Below, one piece after another: positions 22,172 to 32,430 of a stretch of DNA of 64,000 nt. The notes under the pieces are model-generated. The model saw only the letters and a program-made list of their open reading frames with translations, had not been told where the DNA came from and ran no database searches. Source of the stretch: Limnephilus marmoratus (Eukaryota; Arthropoda; Insecta; Trichoptera; Limnephilidae); the NCBI GenBank assembly GCA_917880885.1, contig OU862931.1, forward strand, positions 14,333,337 to 14,397,336, in the 5' to 3' direction. The position numbers were made by a program, and so were the translations under genes. The number at the start of each line of letters is the position of its first letter. Positions within the stretch are counted from its first letter, which is position 1.

Positions 22172-22434
22172 TCTTAGTGGCAGTCCTTTCATCATAATAT
22201 ATTATAAATCTGGATGAAAGTTTTTATCGTAAAAATATGAGAATATAAAAAAAAACTTGTTTCAACCTATTTCAACGAATTTTATTTTTTTATTTAGTTA
22301 AATGAAGACAGTATTAGCGAAACTCAAACAAAAATCTGGAGACAGAAAAATCAGAAAAAGATATTGGCACCTCTGGAACTCGAACCCATTCTGTTTACAT
22401 GGCAACAGCGCAACCAGTTTACTGAGTTACCAGT
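22172..22434 (-). mobile_element. tRNA-derived SINE
   Basis: The minus strand begins with a tRNA-like head (22434-22366) ending GTTCGAGTTCCAGAGGTGCC, a good B-box. It runs into ATATCTTTTTCTGATTTTTC and an AT-rich body to about 22172. The same head occurs at 27.7 and 28.3 kb, and the body occurs at 21.5 kb. Confidence 0.65.
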
Positions 22435-22436
22435 GC

Positions 22437-22876
22437 TATGATCAACTGATATCACAGTTCTTTATTACCGACCATGCTAAATAATCCTCTAGTCAATGAT
22501 CTCTCAGTGTGTGTAATTGGTGTCTGTTAGAGTAATCAATCCCATAATCAACTGATCTCACAGTTCTTTAATATCAACCATGCTAAAGAATCCTCTATTC
22601 AATGATCTCTCAGTGTGTTTAATTGGTGTCTGTTAGAGTAATCAATCCCATAATCAACTGATCTCACAGTTCTTTAATATCAACCATGCTAAAGAATCCT
22701 CTATTCAATGATCTCTCAGTGTGTTTAATTGGTGTCTGTTAGAGTAATCAATCCCATAATCAACTGATCTCACAGTTCTTTAATATCAACCATGCTAAAG
22801 AATCCTCTATTCAATGATCTCTCAGTGTGTTTAATTGGTGTCTGTTAGGGTGACCGGTTTCATGATCAACTGATCT
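22437..22876. repeat. Tandem repeat, 106 bp x 4
   Basis: Four units of 106 bp begin around ATCAACTGATCTCACAGTTC and contain CAATGATCTCTCAGTGTGTTTA. Units 2 to 4 are almost identical. Unit 1 and the final partial copy differ more. Each unit repeats ATGATC/TGATCTC motifs internally. Confidence 0.95.
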
Positions 22877-23454
22877 CTCTGAACCAATATTTTAATTACC
22901 TTTAAATATTGTGATTTTATCTGTGATACAAAAACTTAATTAAAAGCACAGAGTTAATTTTACTCTATCGACGTACCGAGTACCTATACATATATAATGA
23001 TAATATAATGATTGTAAAGTAATTATAGAAGTATTAGCATTCACATTATTTGTAGAAATCGGTGCATGGGTATTTGACCGCTTTAATTCATTATTGTGTT
23101 CCGGATGTGAAATTTCATTCGATTGACTCAATTTAAATAACCTTATTAGTATTGTTTTAATTCCAATTAAATTAATGTAATTTGAACCTAATTTCGAATA
23201 CCCCTAGGCAAAGTGGAGTGTTTTTAGGAACGCTCTGGTGAATAACAGAAACTCTGCTTTGTGTCTCATATAACTTCTATCGCTAACAGGCTTCGACCAA
23301 GACTTGGTCGATGCTAATAGGGTTCTAATAATGTTGGATTATAAGGTAAGGATTACCAACGATTAAAAAAATATTCACCCATCAAAAACTGTGTTCACAT
23401 GTTTTGTTACAAGCATTCAAGAATATATCTCTTCAATTTGTTCACCTTTCTTTA
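22877..23454. other. AT-rich spacer
   Basis: No gene is recognised. A short inverted motif TTCGACCAAG / CTTGGTCGA lies at about 23289-23309. Confidence 0.35.
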
Positions 23455-23830
23455 ATAATCACTAATCACAGTAACATCATTGAAGAAGTCCAACGCAATT
23501 TTTTGAGGTGTATTAATTTTAGATTTGGAACATTACAATTTTTTATTATATTCATTGAAATGGTTTAAGTTAAGTGTTAGAAGAAAAAATATTGATCTTA
23601 TGTGTAAATTATCAGTTGGAAAGCCCTAATATGTACAAGAAAGTCGATTTACTTTCATGTTCCTACCATTAGATCTTGGTTTCTAGTATGTATTATTTTG
23701 TGACATTTATTAAATTATAAAAAGATTACACACCGTTGATAACTTTTATGCTCATGTTATTGATACTTTTAATGTGCCTCTTCTGAAGCATTAAGCTATA
23801 CAAATTAAACTCTTTATCAGTAAGTACACA
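23455..23830 (+). pseudogene. Decayed LINE reverse transcriptase tail
   Basis: Interrupted frames read IIEEVQRNFLRCINFRFG, which parallels the IEKIQHKFLRFINYKL block of the LINE at 57 kb. Later comes HTVDNFYAHVIDTFNVPLL. Stops are frequent. It is much older than the 18-kb or 57-kb copies. Confidence 0.5.
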
Positions 23831-24061
23831 TTTTAATTGGGTCACTTTATAACATGCTTTAATTATTTTTCTTTTTTTTATTTACTTTTGTAATCCCATT
23901 TTTTTTCTTTTCTTTATTATTTCTATATTGTACTATACTGATGAAAAATTAGAATAAAAAAGCCTGTCAGTGGCACTTTTTCCAATTCCAAATTTTTTTA
24001 TATGAATACCTCACAAGAGTCCCAGATGCTCCCGTCTGGAACCAGTGAATCTATGGCATTC

Positions 24062-24388
24062 CCAATTGTGGTATTTTATAAGGCTGAAGGTGGTAGAGAG
24101 GGAAAGGAGATTGGAAAGAGGAGGGTCGGGAAATACCCGGCTATTCAGATCTGGTCAAACATGCTTAAAGTCATTTCAAGCAAAGTGTCAATTCTGAATA
24201 GTTGTCCTATACCAGGGCCATACCGAGAGTGTCTTCCACTCTAGAACGTACCGCAAAAATACTATATATTACTTTTTTATTAATTAATTAACACAAATTA
24301 ATCAAATAGATTTATTTGCGCACGCCGGGATTAGATCCCGCGACCTTCGAATTGCGAGTCAAGAGCCTTATCCCTCGATCATGGAGGC
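24062..24388 (-). mobile_element. tRNA-derived SINE, second family
   Basis: The minus strand starts with a tRNA-like head (24388-24318: GAGGGATAAGGCTCTTGACT, then CGCGGGATCTAATCCCGGCG). It continues in the body shared with 45355-45690 (plus) and 31563-31830 (minus): CTCTAGAACGTACCGC on the plus strand, GGTATACC-type blocks, and the purine-rich end near 24080-24120. The cloverleaf is imperfect. Confidence 0.7.
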
Positions 24389-24689
24389 CGTCAATAAATA
24401 AATACAGATCGAAAACTTCGCAATTACATTCAACTCGAACTAAATGCTATTTAGATAGTGTCTGGATAAATTTGTATCCATTTTATTTTTATTGACTATT
24501 GACTTTTCTGCAAGTCCAGGATGAATATTTATTTTTAACCCTATGAGTAAAATCTCAAATTATAATATTTAATTAAAGAATTGAAACGAGTTGAATCTTG
24601 GTTTGAATCTTGCAAACATATATAAAGATAGCAGCCATATATAAAGATATGTGCGTTAAGAAAATGAAGATTCGTTCGTTACTCCTAAA

Positions 24690-25210
24690 CACATTTACCC
24701 TAAGATTCCTACTCATCCGTCATAGCTTTTACCTTCCCAGAACTTCCTTTCCTTCTTTTCCTAAAACGGACCTTCCCTTGCAATTTGGGAGGCGGGGATG
24801 GGTACCGTCGCCCCGGGAACCATTTATTGGATAACGATCACCTCCGCCATAGGTCACCCCAAGTGATTTGTTAGCAGGTGTGCCCGGGTTCATGGGGTCA
24901 GGTTTGTTCGGATCTTGGCGGCGGATGGGTCAACCAACTGCGTAGGAGGCCGGATCGGGAGAGACTGGTTGATGGAGATCTTTTGACCTCTCTTTGATTC
25001 TCAGCAGGATTTGGACCGCAGTGGAAGGGGTGAATTCATTCGTCCGTCACTCCTGGACACACTGACCCCCAGATTCCTACCCACCCCTCATACCTTTTTC
25101 CCTCCTAGAACTTCCTCTCCTTCTTTTCCCTAAAAAGACCCCCACACAGCATCCCCGAAGATGATGTATGCCCTGAGGGAAATTATTTTCCTCAGGGCCT
25201 GTAAAAAAAG
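24690..25210 (+). repeat. Dispersed repeat with terminal hairpin (copy 1)
   Basis: It includes CCCGGGAACCATTTATTGGA, GGTCACCCCAAGTG, ATCGGGAGAGACTGGTTGA, TCCGTCACTCCTGGACAC and, at the end, a hairpin GCCCTGAGG / CCTCAGGGC (25170-25198) before an A-run. The terminal block is the same as the 3' UTR of the LINE at 38.6-39.2 kb, so this is a LINE-derived or LINE-dependent element. Other copies are near 31.3, 37.3, 38.3, 39.2, 41.2 and 58.7 kb. Confidence 0.7.
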
Positions 25211-25885
25211 AGCTATTGTAAAAAAATACAGATCCCCATAGTTGGCATTAGCGTTAAGGGATTTTTGTTGTAAAAAAAAACCTTCTGTTTAAATAGCGAA
25301 GGTTGCTGACCTCTAGCGTAACATTTCGAAGCTAGTTTATTAGTGCAGATTTCTTACTTACAACGACCTAGTTGTACTGTTGAAGTTATGATTGATGAAG
25401 CAGATTTCTGTATATCAGTCTTACATTGGTATGTCAGCCATTGTTTATTTTGTTTGTATTGGTTTCCTTTTGGTTATAAATAATGTAATTTTTTAGAAAA
25501 AACGTGCTTCATATCTCTTGAAAACAGCTAGAATTAACTAGTTAAGGTCTGAAGACCAGTTTAGTGTTTTTCGGGTCGGGAAAAATAGTATTATTGTAAC
25601 ATGTGATTCATTATAAGTTAATAAATAAGTTGGAATTCGCCAGTGAAGAAATATTGTCTTTACTGAAGATCTTCTGCCACAAAAAACCAAACTCATCACC
25701 TACTTAAACCAAGTTGTTGTGTAATGTAAATCAATAATTATTATAATATACGTTTGTTTTTTTTTTCTCAACGGTGATAAAAGCAAGCGATTCTTTTAGT
25801 AAATGAAACAATGTTACTTTGCTTGAACAACTTGTATTGTGGTCCGAATAAAGTAACATTGAATTTTTTAGAAGAAAAACTCTAT
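25211..25885. other. Spacer without recognisable gene
   Basis: AT-rich, with only short unsupported frames. Confidence 0.35.
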
Positions 25886-26165
25886 TTTATAAATTTTCAA
25901 GATTATTCCCATCAACGTAATATATCATTGAAGAAGAAGATAACAATAATAATGAAAATATGGAAGAGAACAAGACACAGAAAACAAATAAAAAGACAAT
26001 GGTCGCAACTGGGACGCGAACCAAGACTTCTCGTCTAACAGGGACGTGGACGTTAACCAATTTCCCTATTGCTCACACTCATATTTCAAATTTTAGAATT
26101 GACAATATTATCTTCAACTAATTATTTTCCATTTTTTATTTTTTTGAATGTAGCTAGTTATTATA

Positions 26166-26335
26166 GAATAATGAAATAATTTTACTTTGTATAAACCACT
26201 TATTTGATGTACAAATCCGACCGGTTTCGGATAATAATAATAAGCTTTCCCTGACGAAGGAACGTTTGTTCCGAAACCGGTCGGATTTGTACATCAAATA
26301 AGTGGTTTATACAAAGTAAAATTATTTCATTATTC
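26166..26335. repeat. Perfect 65-bp inverted repeat with 40-bp spacer
   Basis: The arms 26166-26230 and 26271-26335 are exact reverse complements by eye. The spacer contains the first half of the hammerhead-like core. Confidence 0.93.
26247..26292 (+). ncRNA. Hammerhead-ribozyme-like motif
   Basis: CTGACGA (26251-26257) is followed by a stem GGAAC-GTTT-GTTCC and GAAAC (26273-26277), then CGGTC. These are the conserved hammerhead core pieces in the right order, with the palindrome ACCGGT where stem III should be. Hammerhead variants with very short stem III, acting as dimers, are known from Penelope-like elements. One extra A lies between the core and stem II, so activity is uncertain. Confidence 0.5.
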
Positions 26336-26519
26336 AATTATTTTCCATATTATGGGCAACTACCCTTTTTATTGGAAACAATCATTCTAAGAATTGGTTT
26401 GTATTTTTGCGACCATTGTCTTTTTCTGTTTTCTGTGTCTTATTATCTTTCATATTTACGTTTAGATTATTATTGTTATCTTCTTCTTCAATGATAAAGT
26501 AGTAACATTGTTTCATTTA

Positions 26520-27405
26520 TCTATAATGGATAACCACAAAGTTATAGCTACATTCAAAAGATTCTTTTAGTATTTAGTGTTTATCTTTATTTAGTCAGTC
26601 GATTATTTGCCACGGCAGCGAAGTGTTACTAATTGCCAACCGGCTCCGTGGAAAGCACGCCATTTCGTAGCAATTCGGTGATATTAAACCGCGTGTAGAT
26701 ATTCCTTCCTGGGAAGCCATTGTTTCCAAATGGGGATGGGTCCGATTCGCATTCAGGGGGTGAGACAGTAGTAGGGTGTTTAAACATTATCCATTCAATT
26801 TGTTATTAAAACTTTACCCTGGTTCGTACAAATGGAAACGTTCAGCATTTGTAGCGATCCTTTTTTACTGGCCGCGTAATTTGTTTGTCCGTTCCGTCAC
26901 CGTTTCAAGATGGTGGTCGTTTTAATGTTTCAGCAAAGATTATTGTTTATTTGAACTTTCTTAATTGCATTTTTTCGGTATTATGGACTGCTTGCTTGAA
27001 GAAAGTTTGAAAAAATAATTATCATCGAGCTAGTGACTTTTTTAAGACAAATTATATTTTCCTTATTTAAAAAATTAAAATACGTTATATAAAATAAAGG
27101 TTGCAAGTAGGCAGGTTTTTAAGTATCTACTAACAAATCATATCACGTGACAGGAAAAATTGAAAAACAGAAAATTAGAAACAAACTCATCTTCACAAAA
27201 CAAACGACATAGATTGCATGATGACGTGATAACAAATCATGTGTTTTTTTTTAAATTTGGTCACCTGAAAACACTTTAAATCCTTTAATTAAATACTGCG
27301 GGAAGAACACATTTTAGCGTTTGAAATAATCAAGCATTTAAAATCCTTTTTATAAGCCCAGAAAAAATAAAGTATCAGACCTGTAAAAACTGCTTTAAAG
27401 TTCCA
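26520..27405. other. Spacer without recognised gene
   Basis: A moderately GC-rich patch at 26600-26770 (with GCCACGGCAGCGAAGTG) has no long frame. It could be an old repeat or non-coding sequence. Confidence 0.35.
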
Positions 27406-27730
27406 CTTACGAACAGTGGCGGCGTAAGGGGGGGGCGGAGGGGGCGGTCCGCCCCGGGTGCCAAGCACTGAGGGGTGACAACGACAACCCACTCGTACAG
27501 ACAAAGAATGCCCGCAAAATCTCCCGCTGTAAAGACATTTCAATAATGCGTTGCAACTATATACCTATGTATATATATATATTTTTTTTCGAATATAATT
27601 TCTATTTCCCTTTCTAAAACTGAAGAATCATGTTGAGAAGCTTGTATCAACACTCGAAGAGATGTGTGATCCCATTGGCAAAGCAGGCGTTGAAAGAAGA
27701 TATTAGCGAAACTCAATTGAAAAAGTTATC

Positions 27731-27797
27731 GGCACCTCTGGGACTTGAACCCAGGACCTTCTGCTTACATGGCAACAGCTCTACTAACTGAGCTAAT
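27731..27797 (-). tRNA. tRNA-like SINE head (pseudo-tRNA)
   Basis: The minus strand reads TTAGCTCAGTTAGTAGAGC (A-box and D arm), then GGTCCTGGGTTCAAGTCCCA (B-box and T arm) and AGGTGCC at the 3' side. The anticodon region does not give a normal 5-bp stem with a 7-base loop. This is a SINE head, not a working tRNA. Confidence 0.6.
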
Positions 27798-28019
27798 TAA
27801 TAATGTATCCAGACACTATCTAGATAGCCAAGGGCGGATTTATGGGAGGGGGGGGGGGGGGGCACGGGACACTTGCCCACCCCCCAGACGATATTTTTGT
27901 GTACTGTGGAGATTCCATCTCAGTAAATACTTAAATTTTTCGATTGTTTTGACACTTTCATAAACCTTCCTATACACTTGAACTTGTAGAAATAAACTTG
28001 AAATATGATACTTAAGTTT

Positions 28020-28190
28020 ATTTCTAACAGTAATCATTGATTTGTTTGCCTTTCCGCCCCTTGTGCCCGCCCAGAAAAAAAATTCTAGAAGTAATTGTTG
28101 ATTTTTCCGCGTCCACCCCTTGTGCCCCCCCCCCCCCTCCAGAAAAAAAATTCTAACAGTAATTGTTGATTTTTTTGCCCGTCCGCCTTA
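28020..28190. repeat. Tandem repeat of about 65 bp, 2.6 copies
   Basis: Units begin TTCTAACAGTAAT(C/T)(A/G)TTGATTT and contain CCGCCCCTTGTGCCC and AGAAAAAAAA. Lengths vary through C-runs. Confidence 0.75.
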
Positions 28191-28319
28191 GTTCGCGTTT
28201 GAATCATACAATCACAGATAAAGGTAGCAGCCAATAATATGTGCGTTAAGAAAATGAAGATAAAGTTGGTAGTTCTTAGTCGAAGAATGATACAGTTAAA
28301 TGTGACCGAATTGGATATA

Positions 28320-28391
28320 GACACCTTAACTCAGTTGGTAGAGCTGTTTCCATGTAAACAGAAGGTCCTGCGTTCGAGTCCCAGAGGTGCC
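28320..28391 (+). tRNA. tRNA-like SINE head (pseudo-tRNA)
   Basis: GACACCTTAACTCAGTTGG opens the A-box region. CCATGTAAACAG lies in the anticodon arm, and GCGTTCGAGTCCCAGAGGTG gives the B-box. The acceptor pairs at 6 of 7 positions. AATATCTTTTTGTCTCC follows, as in the other SINE copies. Confidence 0.6.
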
Positions 28392-28625
28392 AATATCTTT
28401 TTGTCTCCTTAATAAAATCTTATTTAAGGTCCACAATGAGCCAAGCGCGAATAATCAATGTTATCAATTGAAAGAGACAGGGAAAACAATCTTGATATTG
28501 TGATCGAATATTTTAAAATGAAATCTCGTAAGCATGTTTAGTATTTGGTGTTATATTTTATGTAGGGTGTTCAATACAAAACCGCCCCGGGTGCCAATCT
28601 ACCCTACGCCGCCACTGCTTACGAA

Positions 28626-30230
28626 CCCTTTTTCGGTTATGGTTTTATTGTATTTTGTCGTAAACTAAGTTTTTTAGAAAATGATTTAAATACTTGTTAC
28701 CTACTGAACTTCGTAAAATAAAATAAATCACACTTTTTGGCGATATTTTTTCTTGTATAAATAAGGTGGCTGGTGTTAGGTGAGATTTCAAACCTTGTGG
28801 TAATCTACGTAAAGAATGTTATTATTGTCAGCAACCCGATTTCAAATTTTACACGACGCGGTGCCTTAAGAAATAAGTACAAGCAGGTGGGCGCATAGTT
28901 GCACTCATCTACAAAATACAAATGTCGAAAAAAAAATATTGGAAGAGAGAATTTTCCTATCTACACCGACAAAGCGAAACCTTAATACCATCTGTGTGTT
29001 CAGCCAAGTAATGTACATGCATATTGCACCGCGTGCTGCACCGCCTACAGCGAAAGAAGTAACCGCACCACCATTATCATCTCTGCCCGGTTCTGCCCGC
29101 AGATATTTATATTCAACTCTCGTTTCTGATTCTGAATAAAATGTGTCTAACTTAACCCTTTCCTGGGCAAATCATTTTTTATTGATTTTTATTTATTTTA
29201 ATATTGATGAAAACTACCCGAAACAATTGTGTTTTAATATAATAACGGAAGTGGGAAGTATAAAGAGGAACTAGTGCCTGTGTAAAACCTGTCGGAGTTT
29301 TTCTCAAAACAGCACGAAATTAAAACATATTTGTTGATTGAAAATATATATACAACATAAACTACGGCAAATATATTCATAAACTGCTTCCAAGGTGGTT
29401 ACTGTCACTGGATAAATAATAGTGCTAGATATGCCTTACATGCAGGTTTGAATAGAAAAATTTTACCACTGACTTAGCACATTTTGGTTCTAGCCCATTT
29501 AGCATGTTTTCTGTCTCTCCTACACTTGTCTGACATGGCACATCGTCATTCCATTTTAATTTTATTATTTATTTATCATTTTTTATTTATTTAAGTTGTT
29601 TGTGTAATATGTATTACATATAACAATGTTCTTTGGCTATCCAACTTGGAAATTTACCCAGTTTAGGACAGTAAGAATGAGCAGATTTATTACATGAACT
29701 AATGTTTGTCTATTATATTGACTTTTACTTAGATATTATACTTATTGGATAATATATTAAATATTAAAGTTTTGTTGGTACATATATGCTACAATTTGCT
29801 TATGAATCTAAATAAATATTTTAAAATAATACAAACAATATAAACGTACAGAAGAGAAATAAAAACAAAATTTAAAAAGAAACCAAAAAATTATTAACAT
29901 GTATGCTTTTCAACCATTCCATGAAATTTTGGTTTTGATTTTGATTAATTTATGAACTAGAGAATTAAAAAAATAGATAAAGAAAAGGATGCAAAGAAAA
30001 AGGAAGTAAAGAAACGCTAAATGCAATGAAAAATTTAAGCGTTTTTTGAAATTACATTGGAATAAAAATAATATTGATGTAATATATAATATACCTTACA
30101 TAGGAAAGGTCAACAAAAATATATAATAATGATGATGAAAAACAGTTTTACATTAGAAATTTTCGCGATTTTTCATGCTTTTCGATCACGAAACACAGTG
30201 ACATCGCATATCATTGAGTTCCACTTTGTT
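28626..30230. other. Long AT-rich spacer
   Basis: No gene is supported. A 66-codon frame at 28939-29139 has no known domain. The rest is A/T-dominated. Confidence 0.35.
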
Positions 30231-30849
30231 TTATCTTCTTCTTCTTGTGCCTTGTCCGTTCAACGGACGTTGGCTATCATGTTGGCTATGCGGACTTTGT
30301 TTACTGCGGCCAGGAACAGCTCTACGGTAGACTGGCCAAACCACTGTCTCAGGTTTTTCAGCCATGAGGTTCTCCTTCTTCCAAGGTCCCGTCTTCCGGC
30401 AATTTTTCCCTGCATTATGAGATGCAAGATCTCATACTTCTCTGGATGTCTCATCACGTGTCCAAGATGTTGAAGTTTTCGGATTTTTATGGTTTTAATT
30501 ACTTCCTTTTCTTTATTCATCCGAACCATAACATCTTCATTGTGACGCTGTCCATCCAGCTTATTTTAAGTATTCTTCTATAGATCCACATCTCGAATGC
30601 CTCAAGTCGCCTAATTAATTCTTCAGTAAGCGTCCATGCTTCCATTCCATAAAATAATATTGAAAACACGTAGCATCTGACCATTCGCATTCGTAATCCA
30701 AGGTTGAGATCATGACTGCAGAACATTTTTTTCATGCGGATAAAGGTTGCACGAGCTTGCTCAATGCGGCATTTGATTTCAACTGAATTCGGCATTTGTT
30801 TTATAGCTTTTGTCAATAACGTGTTTACTGCAGGTATGTATAATTTCAA
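30231..30849 (-). pseudogene. RTE-type LINE, reverse transcriptase C-terminus
   Basis: The minus strand reads AIKQMPNSVEIKCRIEQARA, then CYVFSILFYGMEAWTLTEEL, RRLEAFEMWIYRRILKISWM, and, one frame over, RKLQHLGHVMRHPEKYEILH and GRRRTSWLKNLRQWFG. LGHVMRH and GRRRTSW are characteristic of RTE/BovB-like LINE C-termini. The frame shifts near 30525. The 3' UTR has a hairpin (GTCCGT / ACGGAC, 30254-30268) and a GAA-repeat tail at about 30235-30245. The 5' end is truncated at about 30850. A plus-strand fragment of the same family is at 52.5-52.8 kb. Confidence 0.92.
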
Positions 30850-30904
30850 CTATGTTATAAAGTAAGCATAAATAAAATAAGGTTTGTAATTAAGGGTTAA
30901 TGTT

Positions 30905-31282
30905 AAAGTGTGATTGATGTCCGCTTGGTTTGACTGAGGCCAGCTGCCCCGATAACAGCCACAAAATAAAGTGTGATTGATGTCCGCTTGGTTTGACTGA
31001 GGCCAGCTGCCCCGATAACAGCCACAAAATAAAGTGTGATTGATGTCCGCTTGGTTTGACTGAGGCCAGCTGCCCCGATAACAGCCACAAAATAAAGTGT
31101 GATTGATGTCCGCTTGGTTTGACTGAGGCCAGCTGCCCCGATAACAGCCACAAAATAAAGTGTGATTGATGTCCGCTTGGTTTGACTGAAGCCAGCTGCC
31201 CCGATAACAGCCACAAAATAAAGTGTGATTGATGTCCGCTTGGTTTGACTGAGGCCAGCTGCCCCGATAACAGCCACAAAAT
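30905..31282. repeat. Minisatellite, 63 bp x 6
   Basis: Six head-to-tail copies of a 63-bp unit, starting AAAGTGTGATTGATGTCCGC, are identical except for one G-to-A in copy five. Because 63 is divisible by three, two minus-strand frames stay open (129 and 144 codons of a 21-residue repeat). This is a consequence of the repeat, not evidence of a gene. Confidence 0.97.
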
Positions 31283-31285
31283 AAA

Positions 31286-31935
31286 TTACTGTTTCAATTT
31301 GGGAGGCGTGAATGGGTACCTCCGCATAGGGAACCATTTATTGGATAACCAAAACCACTGTCATAGGTCATAGGTCACTTCAAGTACTTCGCTTCGTTTG
31401 TGGCGGGTCGGTTTGGAGAGTCCCTCTGACCTCTCCAGCTGGTCTCTCTCAACCCATCGTCTTGCATCGCAGCGGGAGAAATATTATTAAGTTTAAGGGG
31501 TTTCCTACTCCACCTCCTCCACCTCCCCCCCTCCCCTCCTACCCCTTTCCAAACACCCTTTGTGAGGCTGAAGGTAGTGGGGAAGGGAACGAGATGGGGA
31601 AGATGAAGATAGGGAAGTACCTGACCATTCAGATCTGGTCACCAAACACGGCTAAAGCCATTTCAAACAACTTTTCAATTCTTAATGTTGGTCTTACACC
31701 AGGGCGATACTAAGAGTATTTTCCACTCAGGAGCGTGCCGCAAATACACTATATATTATTTTAAATTAATTAATCGTGAAGTAACACAAATTAATCAAAT
31801 AAAATTTAAGTGCCCACGCCGGGATTCCTTCCCAGAACTTCCTATCCTTCCCTCCCTTAAAAAGACACTCCTCACAGCATTCTCTAAGATGACATAGGCC
31901 CCGAGATAAATTATTTTCCTCAGGGCCTCTTGTGT
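31286..31935. repeat. Composite of hairpin repeat (+) and SINE body (-)
   Basis: 31290-31490 matches the dispersed hairpin repeat (GGGAACCATTTATTGGATAA, ACCTCTCCAGCTG). 31563-31830 matches the SINE body of 24.1 and 45.5 kb in minus orientation (AAATACACTATATATTA, CACGCCGGGATTC). 31830-31935 returns to the hairpin-repeat end (TTATTTTCCTCAGGGCCTC). The SINE appears to have landed inside the other repeat. Confidence 0.65.
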
Positions 31936-32384
31936 GGAGCTATGTAAAAAAAAAAAAATTTTAAAATTAAATTAAAAATAAACGGAGAATTTACTAAAAT
32001 GTTACCCAATTTATTCCCACTAAGATTGTTATACTAGATTGCAATTATTTATTTCAGAGTTTACTTTATTCGCTTTTTGTAAATTGTGAGTAATTCTGCG
32101 CGAAGGTTAAATACCAGTAGGTATTTAGTTAAGCATTACAAAAGTTTTATATTTTTTTAATAAAATATTCAAATGTTCAATTTTAATAAATCTTTTTAAA
32201 AAATCCCTTAAAATAATCTAGTATCAACAAACAAAAAATATTATCTTACAGCCCAATCATGGATATGATCCCCCACCCACTTTTCATTAATCCCTAGCAA
32301 AGCCTCCACCCATACCACAATCCTTAGTTTAGTAATAATACATTGTTCCCACCCACTATTTTGAAATTGTCAAATCAGTATACG
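31936..32384. other. AT-rich spacer
   Basis: No feature recognised. Confidence 0.35.
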
Positions 32385-32430
32385 TTTGCCCTGAGGAAGG
32401 AATGGTAGTTCCGAAACCGGTCGGCTTTAA
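32385..32430 (+). ncRNA. Second hammerhead-like motif
   Basis: CTGAGGA (32391-32397), stem GGAA...TTCC, GAAAC (32413-32417) and CGGTC keep the same core as at 26.25 kb, while the stem II loop differs. GCC/GGC on either side could form stem I. The downstream sequence CAAACAAAGTAAGAATGTTTC resembles the flank of the first copy. Confidence 0.5.

Larger units (their letters stand above)
25890..26510. mobile_element. Fold-back element with tRNA-like SINE arms
   Basis: The left part (about 25916-26060) carries, on the minus strand, a tRNA-like head and an ATCTTCTTCTTCAATGA end. The right part (26395-26505) has the same module on the plus strand, so the two face each other as inverted repeats. Between them lies a perfect inverted repeat, 65-bp arms at 26166-26230 and 26271-26335. 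Similar structures occur at 39.4-40.6 kb and 54.85-55.59 kb. Confidence 0.75.
27414..28617. mobile_element. hAT-type non-autonomous element, 1.2 kb
   Basis: Terminal inverted repeats begin CAGTGGCGGCGTA at both ends, followed by a GCCCCGGGTGCCA block near each end. The 8-bp target duplication CTTACGAA is perfect (27406-27413 and 28618-28625). The interior holds two tRNA-like heads facing each other (27731-27797 minus, 28320-28391 plus), G-runs and a short tandem repeat. No transposase is seen. Confidence 0.93.

Noticed and set aside
22437..22876. Regular direct repeats considered as CRISPR
   Set aside because: The units are contiguous 106-bp copies without variable spacers, and the DNA is eukaryotic.
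30890..31337. Two overlapping repeat-protein frames of 129 and 144 codons
   Set aside because: Both are produced by the 63-bp minisatellite in two phases. No start context, no conservation of one phase over the other.
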